A stretch of 64,000 nucleotides of DNA from Dasypus novemcinctus (Eukaryota > Chordata > Mammalia > Cingulata > Dasypodidae), in assembly GCF_030445035.2 (NCBI RefSeq), contig NC_080694.1:68897147-68961146 (forward strand), in the 5' to 3' direction. This document shows positions 1 through 10,664 of the stretch, piece by piece. Position numbers and translations under genes: made by a program. Position 1 is the stretch's first letter, and the number at the start of each line of letters is the position of its first letter. The notes beneath the pieces are model-generated. The model was given only the letters and a program-made list of their open reading frames with translations, did no database searches and was not told where the DNA came from.

Positions 1-1112
1 TCTGCACCTCATGGTCAATGGTCCACATCATGGCCCATACTCGCCCCCATTCCATCCAGTGGGCCCTGTGAGGATTTACAATGTCCGGTGATTGCCCCTG
101 AAGCACCATCCAGGGCAGCTCCATGTCCCAAAGACGCCTCCACCTCTCATCTCTTCCTGCCTTTCCCCATACCCATCAGCCACCATGTCCATTTTTCCCA
201 ATCCAATGCCACCTTTTCTATGTGGACATTGGATTGGTTGTGTCCATTGCACCTCTATGTCAAGAGGAGGCTCAGATTCCACATGGATGCTGGATGCAAT
301 CCTCCCACTTTCAGTTGTAATCACTCTAGGCTCCATGGTGTGGTGGTTGTCCTTCTTCAACTCCATCTTAGCTGAGTGTGGTGAGTCCAATGAATCAGAT
401 TGTAGGTGTTGGAGTCTGTTGAGGCTCAGGACCTGGCTATCACATTGTCAGTCCAGAGATTCAAATCCCCTAAATATATCTTAAACCCCAACACTAACTG
501 TACCTCCAGCACTTTAGCATGAAAGTCTTATGAAGAGAGATCCCATCTGAGTCCAGATTCATCACACATAAACACCATTTCCAAAGAGGGGCCATCTGAC
601 CTGGTAGTTAACCCCATCGGCCATGACCATAACTCCCATGGATCTCTTTAGCCCTCAAAGGAACCAATACCTGGGGGTTGTATCTGCTTTATCTGTCTCT
701 CAGACTCTGCTCAGTTGTGCATAAGGGCAATCCTTCTGACAGCCTCCAGACTCTTTTTTAGAGACTCGTAGCCATATAAACTCATTTCTCCTTTCCATTT
801 CCCCCTTACATTAGGTCAAACAGCATTTTAAAGTCATATTATTTTATGTAGACAGGGATATTCTGCTGATCCGTGTTGAACCTTCCGTATGAGGTCATTT
901 TCCAGTTGCATCATCAGTTGGTAGTTGATAGTGGTCCCTCGGTGCCAGGGAGGCTCATCCCCGGGTGTCATGTCCCACGCTGGGGGGAAGGCATTGCATT
1001 TACATGCTGAGTTTGGCTTCGAGACTGGCCACATTTGAGTAAGTCATGAAGGCTGACAGGAGGAAATTCCCAGGCACAATGCTGCTCTAGACCTTGTTCT
1101 TATTTTAGGCTT
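1..1112 (-). mobile_element. L1 3' tail, 5'-truncated
   Basis: This is the reverse complement of the L1 3' untranslated region found on the plus strand at about 2400-3520 and 14990-16190. The poly(A) end lies just left of the window. The 5'-truncated end is near 1112, where sequence of a plus-strand L1 tail begins abruptly, so this copy appears to have inserted into that element. It contains the shared 104-codon frame (76-390, minus) and the 66-codon frame (834-1034, minus). It is close in sequence to the other copies and so is recent. Confidence 0.85.
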
Positions 1113-3712
1113 GAGGGTGGCTGAGGAGGGGCGGATGGGTAACATTGCCCAAAAGTGGGGGGAGGGAGGGGTAGCATATGAACACAGGAGAGGGTCAGGT
1201 GTTGGTGGAGAGTAAAATGCCGAGAAAATAATATCAAAATATAATAAAGAGGGTTACCTGTTTAGAATGCTCGGAGGGGAGGGTCTGATGCAGGACGGGC
1301 TCCTGGGGAATGTCTAAATGCTCATTCTGCCAGAGTGGGTGACGCCATGGGGTAGAAACCCAAGTAGTGAGAGTGGGGGTGGACCCACATCCTGGGGAGG
1401 ACTAATGCCATCAAATAGAGGGAACTGTATCCCTCGAGAGAAAGGGTGGCTCCCAGGGCATTGGGGCAATTGAGCAAGTTAGGCCCTGAACACTATTCCA
1501 TCTATCTCTGGAAGTGGCTCCTCGGGAAACGGAGGTTGGCTGTCACTGTGGGCACCAAGGTGGAAGGGAAAATGGACGTTAAATGTGTGGAACCAAGGTA
1601 AATGGGGGGTGAGAGAGGAGTTTCTTGAGAGTACACAAGGATGGATATAAAACATGTAATATTACACCATAACATATAGGAGATGACAGACTGATAATGT
1701 AAACCATAATGTAAAACATAGGATAACTAAGAATGTAAAAAACTGTGTATCCTAAAGTATGCACCATAATGTAAGCACAGATGTCACCTTGTTAGAAAGC
1801 TATTGTCTCAGACTCTGTACATCACGTTAAGTAAATATGATGTGAATAGGGTGTAAGAGTATCGCTGTGGAAGGGAAAAGGTTTTGTGGTGGATGTATGG
1901 GAGTGCTGTATATTATATATATGCATTGCTGTGGTCTAGGGCTCCTGTGAAGAGAAGCTCAATAATTAGGGGGAAAAAAAAAAAAAAGAAAAAGATAGGA
2001 TGTAGAATTTTTCCCAAGTCAACACATATTCTTTATCTAACCTTTAAACCCATCGCTATATGCCATTTCCTAGTAAGGGACCCTGACATTATATTGGGCT
2101 TCAAATTTCAGGGAGTTCTGGATCACAGAGTGGTTCAACAATGGCAATGGAGAGATACTGGTATAGGATACAATTGACAGGTGATATATGGCTGACAGGG
2201 AGCTGTACAGAACATATGTCCAGGGTGCATGGTAATGTTTGGATATACTCATAGTGGCAACAATTAAAAACCACAGCAGGGGGGGTACTGGGTTCCTGGC
2301 CAGTGGTGCTCTGTCGTGGTCCCTAGGGGAGCAGCGACAGTCTCCCAGGTACAGTGGTGGGGACCGGGAGGGAGTGAGGGTTCAACAGTGAGCCCCTGAT
2401 ACTAATGACTATGCTTGTGAGCTGATAAACCCAAAATAATAACAAGGCCTAGAGCAACTTTGTGCCTGGGAATTTCCTTCTGTCAGCCTTCATGTTACTG
2501 AAATGTGGCCAGTCTCGAAGCCAAACTCAGCATGTAAATGCAATGCCTTCCCCCCAGCGTGGGACATGACACCCGGGGATGAGCCTCCCTGGCAACGAGG
2601 GACCACTATCAACTACCAACTGATGATGCAACTGGAAAATGACCTTATACGGAAGGTTCAATGCGGATCAGCAGAATATCCATGTCTACATAAAATACCA
2701 TGACTTTAAAATGCTGTTTGACCTAAAGTAAGGGGGAAATGGAAAGGAGAAATGAGTTTATATGGCTACGAGTTTCTAAAAAAGAGTCTGGAGGCTGGCA
2801 GAAGGTTTGCCCTCATGCACAACTGAGCAGAGTCAGAGAGACAGATAAAGCAGATACAACCCCCAGATATTGGTTCCTTTGAGGGCTAAAGAGACCCATG
2901 GGAGTTATGGTCATGGCCGATGGGGTTAACTACCAGGGCAGATGGCCCCTCTTTGGAAATGGTGTTTATGTGTGATGAATCTGGACTCAGATGGGATCTC
3001 CCTTCATAAGACTTTCATGCTAATGTGCTGGAGGTGCAGTTAATGTTGGGGTTTAAGATATATTTAGGGGATTTGAATCTCTGGACTGACAATGTGATAG
3101 CCAGATCCTGAGCCTCAACAGACTCCAGCACCTACAATCTGATTTATTGGACTTACCACACTCAGCTAAGATGGAGGTGAAGAAGGACAACCACCACACC
3201 ATGGAGCCTAGAGTGATTACAACTGAAAATGGGAGGATTGCATCCAGCATCCAGGTGGAATCTGAGCCTCCTCTTGACATAAAGGTGCAATGGACACAAC
3301 CAATCCAGTGTCCACATAGAAGAGGTGGCATTGGATTGGGAAAAGTGGACATAATGGACAAAGGGTATGGGGAAAGGCAGGAAGAGATGAGAGGTGGAGG
3401 CGTCTTAGGGACATGGAGCTGCCCTGGATGGTGCTTCAGAGGTAATCACCGGACATTGTAAATCCTCACAGGGCCTACATGATGGAATAGAGGAGAGTAT
3501 GGGCCATGATGTGAACCAATGTATATGAGGTGCAGAGGTGCCCAAAGATGTACTTACCAAATCCAATGGATGTGTCAGGATGATGGGAACGAGTGTTGTT
3601 GGGGGGGGGGGGGAGAGGGGGGGTGGGGGGGTGGGGTTGAATGGGACCTCACATATATATTTTTAATGTAATATTATTACAAAGTCAATAAAAAATAAAA
3701 AAATTAAAAAAA
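1113..3712 (+). mobile_element. L1 long 3' UTR, plus strand
   Basis: This 2.6-kb stretch aligns by eye, block by block, with the 3' UTR of the minus-strand L1 at 49105-51995. It therefore represents nearly the whole 3' UTR of this L1 lineage. It ends in a G-rich tract (about 3600-3640), an AATAAA-like signal and an A-rich tail. It holds a 66-codon frame (2503-2703) and the 104-codon frame (3147-3461). Its left end is cut by the minus-strand copy at 1-1112, so its coding part probably continues left of the window. Confidence 0.85.
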
Positions 3713-4478
3713 AAAATAAAACATGTAATATTACACCATAACATATAGGAGATGACAGACTGATAATGTAAACCATAATGTAAAACATAGGATAACTAAG
3801 AATGTAAAAAACTGTGTATCCTAAAGTATGCACCATAATGTAAGCACAGATGTCACCTTGTTAGAAAGCTATTGTCTCAGACTCTGTACATCACGTTAAG
3901 TAAATATGATGTGAATAGGGTGTAAGAGTATCGCTGTGGAAGGGAAAAGGTTTTGTGGTGGATGTATGGGAGTGCTGTATATTATATATATGCATTGCTG
4001 TGGTCTAGGGCTCCTGTGAAGAGAAGCTCAATAATTAGGGGAAAAAAAAAAAAAAAAGAAAAAGATAGGATGTAGAATTTTTCCCAAGTCAACACATATT
4101 CTTTATCTAACCTTTAAACCCATCGCTATATGCCATTTCCTAGTAAGGGACCCTGACATTATATTGGGCTTCAAATTTCAGGGAGTTCTGGATCACAGAG
4201 TGGTTCAACAATGGCAATGGAGAGATACTGGTATAGGATACAATTGACAGGTGATATATGGCTGACAGGGAGCTGTACAGAACATATGTCCAGGGTGCAT
4301 GGTAATGTTTGGATATACTCATAGTGGCAACAATTAAAAACCACAGCAGGGGGGGTACTGGGTTCCTGGCCAGTGGTGCTCTGTCGTGGTCCCTAGGGGA
4401 GCAGCGGCAGTCCCCCACGTGCAGCGGCGGGGACCGGGAGGGAGTGAGGTTTCAACAGTGAGCCCCTGATGCTAATGA
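3713..4478 (+). mobile_element. Second partial L1 3' UTR in tandem
   Basis: This stretch begins directly after the A-rich tail of the preceding element. It is nearly identical to 1646-2410 at an offset of about 2069-2070 bases, then stops at 4478. It is the upstream portion of the L1 3' UTR and lacks the G-rich 3' end. It may be a tandem duplication of part of the neighbouring element or a separate insertion that lost its end. Confidence 0.8.
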
Positions 4479-4904
4479 AATAAGATTTTTTGAGTTCCTT
4501 AGAGTTCCTTAGTAATGCTAATAGTTAACTGCATGTTGCTGCTTGTTGTCATGTAGGCTACATGTTCCTGCTTGTTGTCACGTAGACTAGGGTATACAGA
4601 GAGCCCCTTGTAAAGAAAGTTGTCTGATGAGTCTCTACTCGCAGACCCTTCGGGTCCAAATCTCCAACACTGCTGGGGAGTGTGTATTGGGAGAGGGGGT
4701 GACACTGGGTTGAGCCCCAGAGGCCAAGGGGTGTGATGTGCTGCTATGGGGCTAAGAAGGGTCCAAACCAGGAGAGCAGTGAGGACCAAGGTAGGAGATG
4801 ACAGCAGGGAAGTGAGGGGGACCCCGTCCCACACAGCCTTTCAGTGCAGGAGGGACTCTGGCTTTCATTCTGAGAAAGGGATCTGTTGGAACCTTAAAAA
4901 ACAC
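4479..4904. other. Unassigned stretch, possible LTR remnant
   Basis: I see no gene here. The part at about 4490-4670 has the look of the end of an old LTR, but this is a weak impression. The rest is apparently single-copy. Confidence 0.3.
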
Positions 4905-4992
4905 ACAACTTTTTATTTTGAAATACTTTAAAACTTAAAGTACAGTTACAAAAATTATACCATCCCACACAGAGACCTCCAATTTTTCCAAT
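4905..4992 (+). mobile_element. Old L1M 3' UTR fragment
   Basis: The text resembles the shared mammalian L1M 3' UTR: a TTTATTTTGAAAT start, then a run about acquiring tension-free A/T words typical of that UTR and a cccacacagagacc-like stretch. It is short and diverged. Confidence 0.4.
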
Positions 4993-4994
4993 AA

Positions 4995-5030
4995 AGCAGA
5001 ACAGTATGCTATATTTGATACTGTTCTGCT
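4995..5030. repeat. Perfect 13-bp inverted repeat
   Basis: The arms AGCAGAACAGTAT (4995-5007) and ATACTGTTCTGCT (5018-5030) are exact reverse complements around a 10-base loop. They could form a stem-loop. I do not recognise the element it belongs to. Confidence 0.8.
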
Positions 5031-5146
5031 AAAATAAAACAGACTTTGAAAGGAGTGCAGAGCAAGTTTATTGAGCTAAAGTTGCATTAATGCAGGAGCA
5101 GCACCAAAAAGAGGTTTCTGCTCAAAGGGATGAGCTGGGGCAGCTT

Positions 5147-8100
5147 CCTTGTGAATACTGATGCAAAAATCCTTACAAGATATTAACAAATAGAATTCAG
5201 CAATGTATAAAAAGATTTATACACCATGACCAAGTGGGTTTCTTCCAAGAATACATGACTTGTTCAATATTCTAAAATCAATCAATGTACTCCACCATGT
5301 TAACAAGTTAAAGAAGAAAAATCATATGATCATATCATTTAATGTAGAATTAGCATTTGACAAAATTCAACATCCACTCTTGATTTTTTAAAAATTTCTC
5401 AGAAAAATAAGGATAATGAGAAACTTATTCAACATGATAAGGAGCATCTACAAAAAAGCCTACAAGCAACATTATACTTACTGGTAAAAGTCTGAAAGCT
5501 TTCCCCCTCAGACAGCGACCAAGACAAAGATGTATACTTTTACTGCTCATATTCAACATAGAGCTGGAAGTACTAGCCTGTGAAACAAGGCAAGAAAAGG
5601 AAATAATATGCATACAAACAGTACAGGAAGAAATAAAATAGTCTCTATTTGTTGATGACATGATTTTCTATGAGAAAATTCCAAGAAACCCACACAAAAA
5701 ACTCATAGAATTATAAAGTCCATTCAGGGAGATTGCAGGATACAAGATAAACATGCAAAAATCAATTGTATTTCTATATGTTAGCAATGAACACATGGAC
5801 ACAAAGATTTAAAATATAAAATTCAAAATAAGACCACTTAAAAAATAATGAAATGCTTTGTTATAATCCAACAAAACACATATAGGACTGAAATGTACAC
5901 AATTCTGATTTAAGGACTCAAAGATGATCCAAGTAAGTGGAGAGATATTACATGTTCATGGAATCAAAGATTCAAAATTAGTAACAGTGTTGATTCTTCC
6001 CAAATTGACATATAAGATTAACTTAATTCCTATCAAAATACTGGAAAGACATTTTGCAGCTATAGACAAGATTATTCTAAAATTTATATGGAAAGGCAAT
6101 GGAAAAGCATCTCTGACAGACCTGGAGCAGTTAATGTCTGCTGCTAAGGTTTTCACTACAGATGCAAGAAAAAGAAACAAAAGAAGATCCTCACTTTTTG
6201 TCTGTCTGGTTGTGGCAGCCAAGATTAAATGGGGGAATACAGGAAATTCCAAAACACGGGGAAGGAAAAATGTTCTTTGCAACTCAGAAATAAACTTGTA
6301 AACAGCAAAAATTTTTTAAATGGTTAATTTAAAAAAAGAAAGGCAATGGGACTAGGGTAGTTAGAACAATCTTGAAAAAGAATTAAATGGGAACTGTCAG
6401 TCTACTTGATTTCAAAACTTATTATCTAGCTATAGTAATCAAGTTTGTATGGTATGGCAGAGAAATACTCACATAGATCAAAAGAATAGAGAACACAGAA
6501 ACAGACCCACACAAATAATCTCAACAGATTTTTTTCAAAAGTGCAAAAGGAGTTTGATAGAGGAAAGATAGCCTTTTCAACAAATGGTGTTAAAGAAATT
6601 GGATTTTTTTTTAAAAGAAAGGGCCTCAACTTAAGTCTCACACTTATTACAAAAATTAATTTGAAATGGATCACAGACTTAAATGTAAAATGTAAAACTA
6701 TAAAACTTTTAGAAAAAATAGAATGAAAATCTTTGGGCTCTAAGGTGAGGCAAAGAAATCTCAGAATTGACACCAAAAGCATGATCCATAAAGGAAACAT
6801 GTTAAACTAGATTTCATCAAAATTTAAAAGTTTGCTTTGCAAAAGACCCTTTCAATAGGAGGAAAAGACAAGATATGAGAGGGAGAAAGTATTTGCAAAT
6901 CTCATATCAGACAAAGAAATAATATGTGGAATATAAAAAGAACTCTCAAAAATCAACAGTAAAAATTAAACAACCCAGTAAGAAAATGGACAAAAAAAAA
7001 ACCTAAGTGACATTTTACCAGAGAAGATACAGGGATGGCAAAAAAAGCACACGAAAGTTCTTCAACATCGTCACCCACTAGGGAGAAGCAAATTATAACC
7101 ACAATGAGCTATCACCATACACCCAACAGAGTGGCTTGTGTATATACATACACACACAACACCAAATGCTAGTGAGGGTGTACACATGGCTGGTGGCAAT
7201 GTAGATTGGTCCAGCCACTCTAGAAGACAGTTTAGGTAACTAAACATGCAAGTACCATATGACCCAGCAGTTATACTCCTGGGCATTTATTCCAGAAAAA
7301 TCTGAACACATTTGTTTATAGCAGCTTTACTCATAATAGCCTCAAACTGGAGACAACCTAAGTGTGCTTCCTTGGGTGGACACAGAAACAAACTGGTACA
7401 TTCATCCCACAGAACACATTAAAAACACATTAAAAACACAGAACAGCATTAAAAAGCACTATGCTTCATAATATATGTCCCAGAGACTTAAATCTTTGCT
7501 CTATCCATGTGCCAGTTGAGCCCTGAATCTAAGCAGAGGTTGCAATACCTACTCTCCAATTCATTGGACTCGCCCAGAAACAGAGAGTGTCTGCAACTGC
7601 AAGCAAGATAGTTCCATCCATCTGCCCCATGGGATCTAAGCCCCCTCTCAATTAGAAGTAGAGTGGGTACCACCATTCCCAAATCCTTAAGATTGGGGAA
7701 TGAACAATGGACTAAAATAGACTTATTATTATTCCATGATAGACTTATTCTAGCAAAGGAAGAACTCTTATCATTGATGCAAAGGCAGTGGCCACCAGAA
7801 CAGGTGTAATATGGGGGCATTTTTGGGACATTGGAGTTGTCTGCATGACATTGCAGTGACAGACACAGGCTATTATATATTTGTCATAACCTACAAAATT
7901 GTGCGGGACAGTGTAAACCATAATGTAAACTGTAGTCCATGGTTAGTAGCAAAGCGTCAATATGGGTTCATCAATTTGCAGTTTGCAAACCTCCTATCAG
8001 ACTGAGCAGTAATATGTGGAGTATACAAAGAACTCTAAAAAATCAACAGTGAAAAATTAAACAACCCAGTAAGAAACTGGACAAAGGACCCAAGTGACAT

Positions 8101-8299
8101 TTTACCAGAGAAGATATGGGGTAAATGTAACAAATATACCACACCAAATGTCAATTGTAACAACGTACCACACCAATGAAGGCTGTTGTCAATGTGGAAA
8201 AGTGTGGAGGGGGAGGGAGTGGGGCATATAGGAATCCCTTATATTTTTTATGTAATCTAAAGCTTCTTTAAAAATAAAATAAAAAATTAAAAAAGGAAT
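5147..8299 (+). mobile_element. 5'-truncated L1 with ORF2 and short 3' UTR
   Basis: About 5147-7470 is a decayed L1 ORF2, with recognisable reverse-transcriptase text near 5150-5700 and C-terminal text near 7250-7470; stops and frame changes are frequent. From about 7471 it continues with the 3' UTR shared with 12131-12790 and 47050-47870. It ends in a G-rich tract (about 8205-8225) and an A-rich tail. Its 3' UTR is only about 0.8 kb, against about 2.9 kb in the L1 at 48782-52864. It is inserted next to an older L1M end at 8300. Confidence 0.85.
7973..8118 (+). repeat. ORF2-like segment inside an L1 3' UTR
   Basis: This segment repeats 6890-7027 of the same L1 (ORF2 near its 3' end) with scattered differences. 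It interrupts the 3' UTR, whose text resumes at about 8119. It may come from template switching during reverse transcription or from gene conversion. Confidence 0.7.
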
Positions 8300-8690
8300 G
8301 GACTGTTTATTGATGCACACAACAATCTGAATGAATCTCCAGAGAATTATAGTGTGTGAAAAAAGCCAATCCCACTGGGTGCCCTAACTGCCCGCTGCAG
8401 GTGTACAACGTTCTTGAAATGATGAAAAGATGGGAGAAGAGACTCAGGGTTGGCAGAGGCTGGGGAGGGGCGGTGAGGCAGCGGGGAAGGGCCACGGGAG
8501 GGGTCCTGTGGTAGGAAACGTTCTTTTTCTTCACTGTTTTGAGGCCAAAATCCTGGTTATGGTATTGTACTCTAATTTTGCAACAAGATATCATTGGGGC
8601 ACCTGGGTAAAGAGCACAGGGAATCTCCCTATTATTTCTTATAAATGCAGATTAATCTGCAATTATCTAAAACCCAAAACAAGCAAGCGA
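8300..8690 (+). mobile_element. Ancient L1M 3' end
   Basis: The text matches remembered L1M 3' UTR sequence: the acaacaatctgaatgaatct part near 8320 and the tcctggttatggtattgtac part near 8550, followed by the gatatcattggggcacctgg part. It is diverged and shared across placental mammals. Confidence 0.65.
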
Positions 8691-9649
8691 ACAACCACGC
8701 TCAGGACCCCGAGACGCAGTCATTTGCAGGGAGTGGTTAAAAGGAGCACTGAAATGAAGCAACCAACGAGTCCAGACAAAAAGAGGGAGCGCTGAGTTCC
8801 CAGGCCCCAGGGAGGAGAGTTTCACCAATTGCATCTATGCAAAATTAGGTTTAAAGCCGAAAAAGAGTCTCTGAATTTAAAAGCAGGGAAGCCGATGCAA
8901 GGTCTGGTGGGATGGGAAAGCAGACCTCAGAGGAGCAACTGGGGGAACAGGGCGCGGGGTCAGCACTGCTCTTGCTGGTGTGTTCGGTGGTGGGCGGGGG
9001 GTCGGGGGAGAAGTTTCAGGGAGGGACAGGAGGGAGTTGCTCTGTTTTTGTGGCCCAAGGAAGGGCGAGATCCAACACCCGGCAGAAAAGGAAATCGATG
9101 AAGCGTGGCCCTTAGGACAGGGCAGGGGCGTCACAGCACTAGCAGAGCCCCGGGGGCCGCTGGGACCGCCCTGCTCCTCCTCTCCCCCAGGCCCGCCCGT
9201 GAGGCCCTTGCCGCTCTCCTTCCCTCGGTACATGGCTATGGAGGAAACCTAGGGTAGAAAATAGGGTGTAACTGGTCTCCTCCACCTCTTCTCTCTGCCC
9301 ACCTGCACCTGGAGGTTGGGGGCAAGGAGGCTCTGGGAGTGGGAAGACCTGGGGAAGAGTCCTTCCAGGGCTGAGGCTGCGGGGGCGACTTCCTGAGGAG
9401 GGGGAACGGAGGGTTTGGAGAAAGGAGAAAGCAGCAAAGCAGAGCGGGTGCCAAACCCAGGAAGTGAAAGAAGGTGCTAAATACTGCGGCGAGGGGAGAG
9501 GTTCTCCGGCGCCTCTGCTACCGCGCCGGGACCAGCCCAGGCCTGTCCTACTGGAACACCCTGTGCCGCCCAAGTCTTCTTGCCCTTTGCGTTTGGAGCC
9601 TGTTTCCACATTTGCTGGTAAAAGTTCGAAGCGCTGACAATGTGGTTTA
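8691..9649. other. GC-rich flank of tRNA genes, no gene found
   Basis: The stretch is rich in G, C and CpG and contains several overlapping open frames on both strands. These are explained by base composition and resemble no protein I know. It may be an unmethylated island around the tRNA genes. Confidence 0.5.
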
Positions 9650-9650
9650 T

Positions 9651-9654
9651 AAAA
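9651..9654 (-). terminator. Pol III terminator of tRNA-Phe
   Basis: A run of four T on the minus strand lies 12 bases past the tRNA 3' end, as expected for RNA polymerase III termination. Confidence 0.8.
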
Positions 9655-9666
9655 GCGGAGGCTTTC

Positions 9667-9739
9667 TGCCGAAACCCGGGATCGAACCAGGGACCTTTAG
9701 ATCTTCAGTCTAACGCTCTCCCAACTGAGCTATTTCGGC
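9667..9739 (-). tRNA. tRNA-Phe (GAA)
   Basis: The 73-base minus-strand sequence folds as a standard cloverleaf. It starts GCCGAAATAGC, has the anticodon loop around GAA (ACTGAAGAT), a T arm with GGTTCGATCCC, and ends in TTTCGGC plus discriminator A. The A box (TAGCTCAGTTGGG) and B box (GGTTCGATCC) are intact and there is no intron. To my memory it equals the usual mammalian tRNA-Phe. It is divergently arranged with tRNA-Glu 350 bases away and has its own T-run terminator, so it is very probably functional. Confidence 0.98.
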
Positions 9740-10090
9740 TCCGCCCACGAGGCGCTCGAAATAGAGTCCTATCACTTTATCACTTCAGCTAAATACCGGC
9801 GCAGCGGAGAGACGGCTCGTCAAGCACTCCGAGAACCAAAGAAAGAAACGATTTCGTCTTCGAACGACACACCATTTTATGAGGAGAAAAACAAGAAGAA
9901 AGGAGCAGATTAGTGTAAGAACTCGGGGACTGACTTAGTTAAAGCCACGACGTCCTGGCCGGTGCGGAGCGGGAGGTCAGCCCCTGCGGCCCCGCAGGGC
10001 AGGCCGAGCAGGACCCGCACCCCTCCCCGGGCCGGGGTCCCCGCGCGCAAGCTCCGCTCATCAGTCTCTTCTGGGGCCCAGTTGCCACCT

Positions 10091-10162
10091 TCCCTGGTGG
10101 TCTAGTGGTTAGGATTCGGCGCTCTCACCGCCGCGGCCCGGGTTCGATTCCCGGTCAGGGAA
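10091..10162 (+). tRNA. tRNA-Glu (CTC)
   Basis: The 72-base sequence starts TCCCTGGTGGTCTAGTGG, reads CGCTCTCACC at the anticodon loop (CTC) and has the T arm GGTTCGATTCC. It closes with TCAGGGA plus discriminator A. Acceptor pairing is complete apart from one G-U pair. Both internal promoter boxes are intact and a T run follows, so it is very probably active. Confidence 0.98.
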
Positions 10163-10169
10163 CGCAGTA

Positions 10170-10174
10170 TTTTT
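10170..10174 (+). terminator. Pol III terminator of tRNA-Glu
   Basis: Five T lie eight bases past the tRNA-Glu end. Confidence 0.85.
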
Positions 10175-10438
10175 CCCTTTACAAAGGGACGCAACACAAC
10201 GATGTTTTGTGTTTTAGTCCCTGGGAAAGGGAAACTTGTAACTGCTAAACATGAACTTGCGTATAAGTTGCCCTTCAGCATTCATGGGCTGCATTTCTTG
10301 CCTAGACTCCCACACCTGGCTTGGAGTTTCAAGTGCAAAAGGCCGAGCGAGTAATTTTCAATGGTGTACTTAATAAGCACTTACCTGGTGCTGACCGAGG
10401 GCCGGGTACTGTCCTAATTGCTTCAAAATGTTGCCTCA

Positions 10439-10650
10439 AGAGTATGGGCCATGATGTGGACCATTGACTATGAGGTGCAGAGGTGCCCAAAGATGTACTT
10501 ACCAAATCCAATGGATGTGTCATGATGATGGGAACGAGTGTTTTGGGGGGGAGAGGGTGGGTGGGGGGGTGGGGTTGAATGGGACCTCACATATATATTT
10601 TTGATGTAATATTATTACAAAGTCAATAAAAAAAAAAAAAAGAGAAAAAA
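10439..10650 (+). mobile_element. L1 3' tip, 212 bp
   Basis: This is only the last part of the young L1 3' UTR, with the G-rich tract, the end GAATGGGACCTCACATATA and a poly(A) tail. It is flanked by an exact 14-bp target-site duplication, AAAATGTTGCCTCA, at 10425-10438 and 10651-10664. It is a recent, strongly 5'-truncated insertion. Confidence 0.95.
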
Positions 10651-10664
10651 AAAATGTTGCCTCA

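Noticed and set aside
9139-9609. 156-codon open frame on the minus strand in the GC-rich stretch left of tRNA-Phe
   Set aside because: Several frames are open on both strands here at once. The proteins are low-complexity P, S, G and R and no domain is seen, so base composition explains them.
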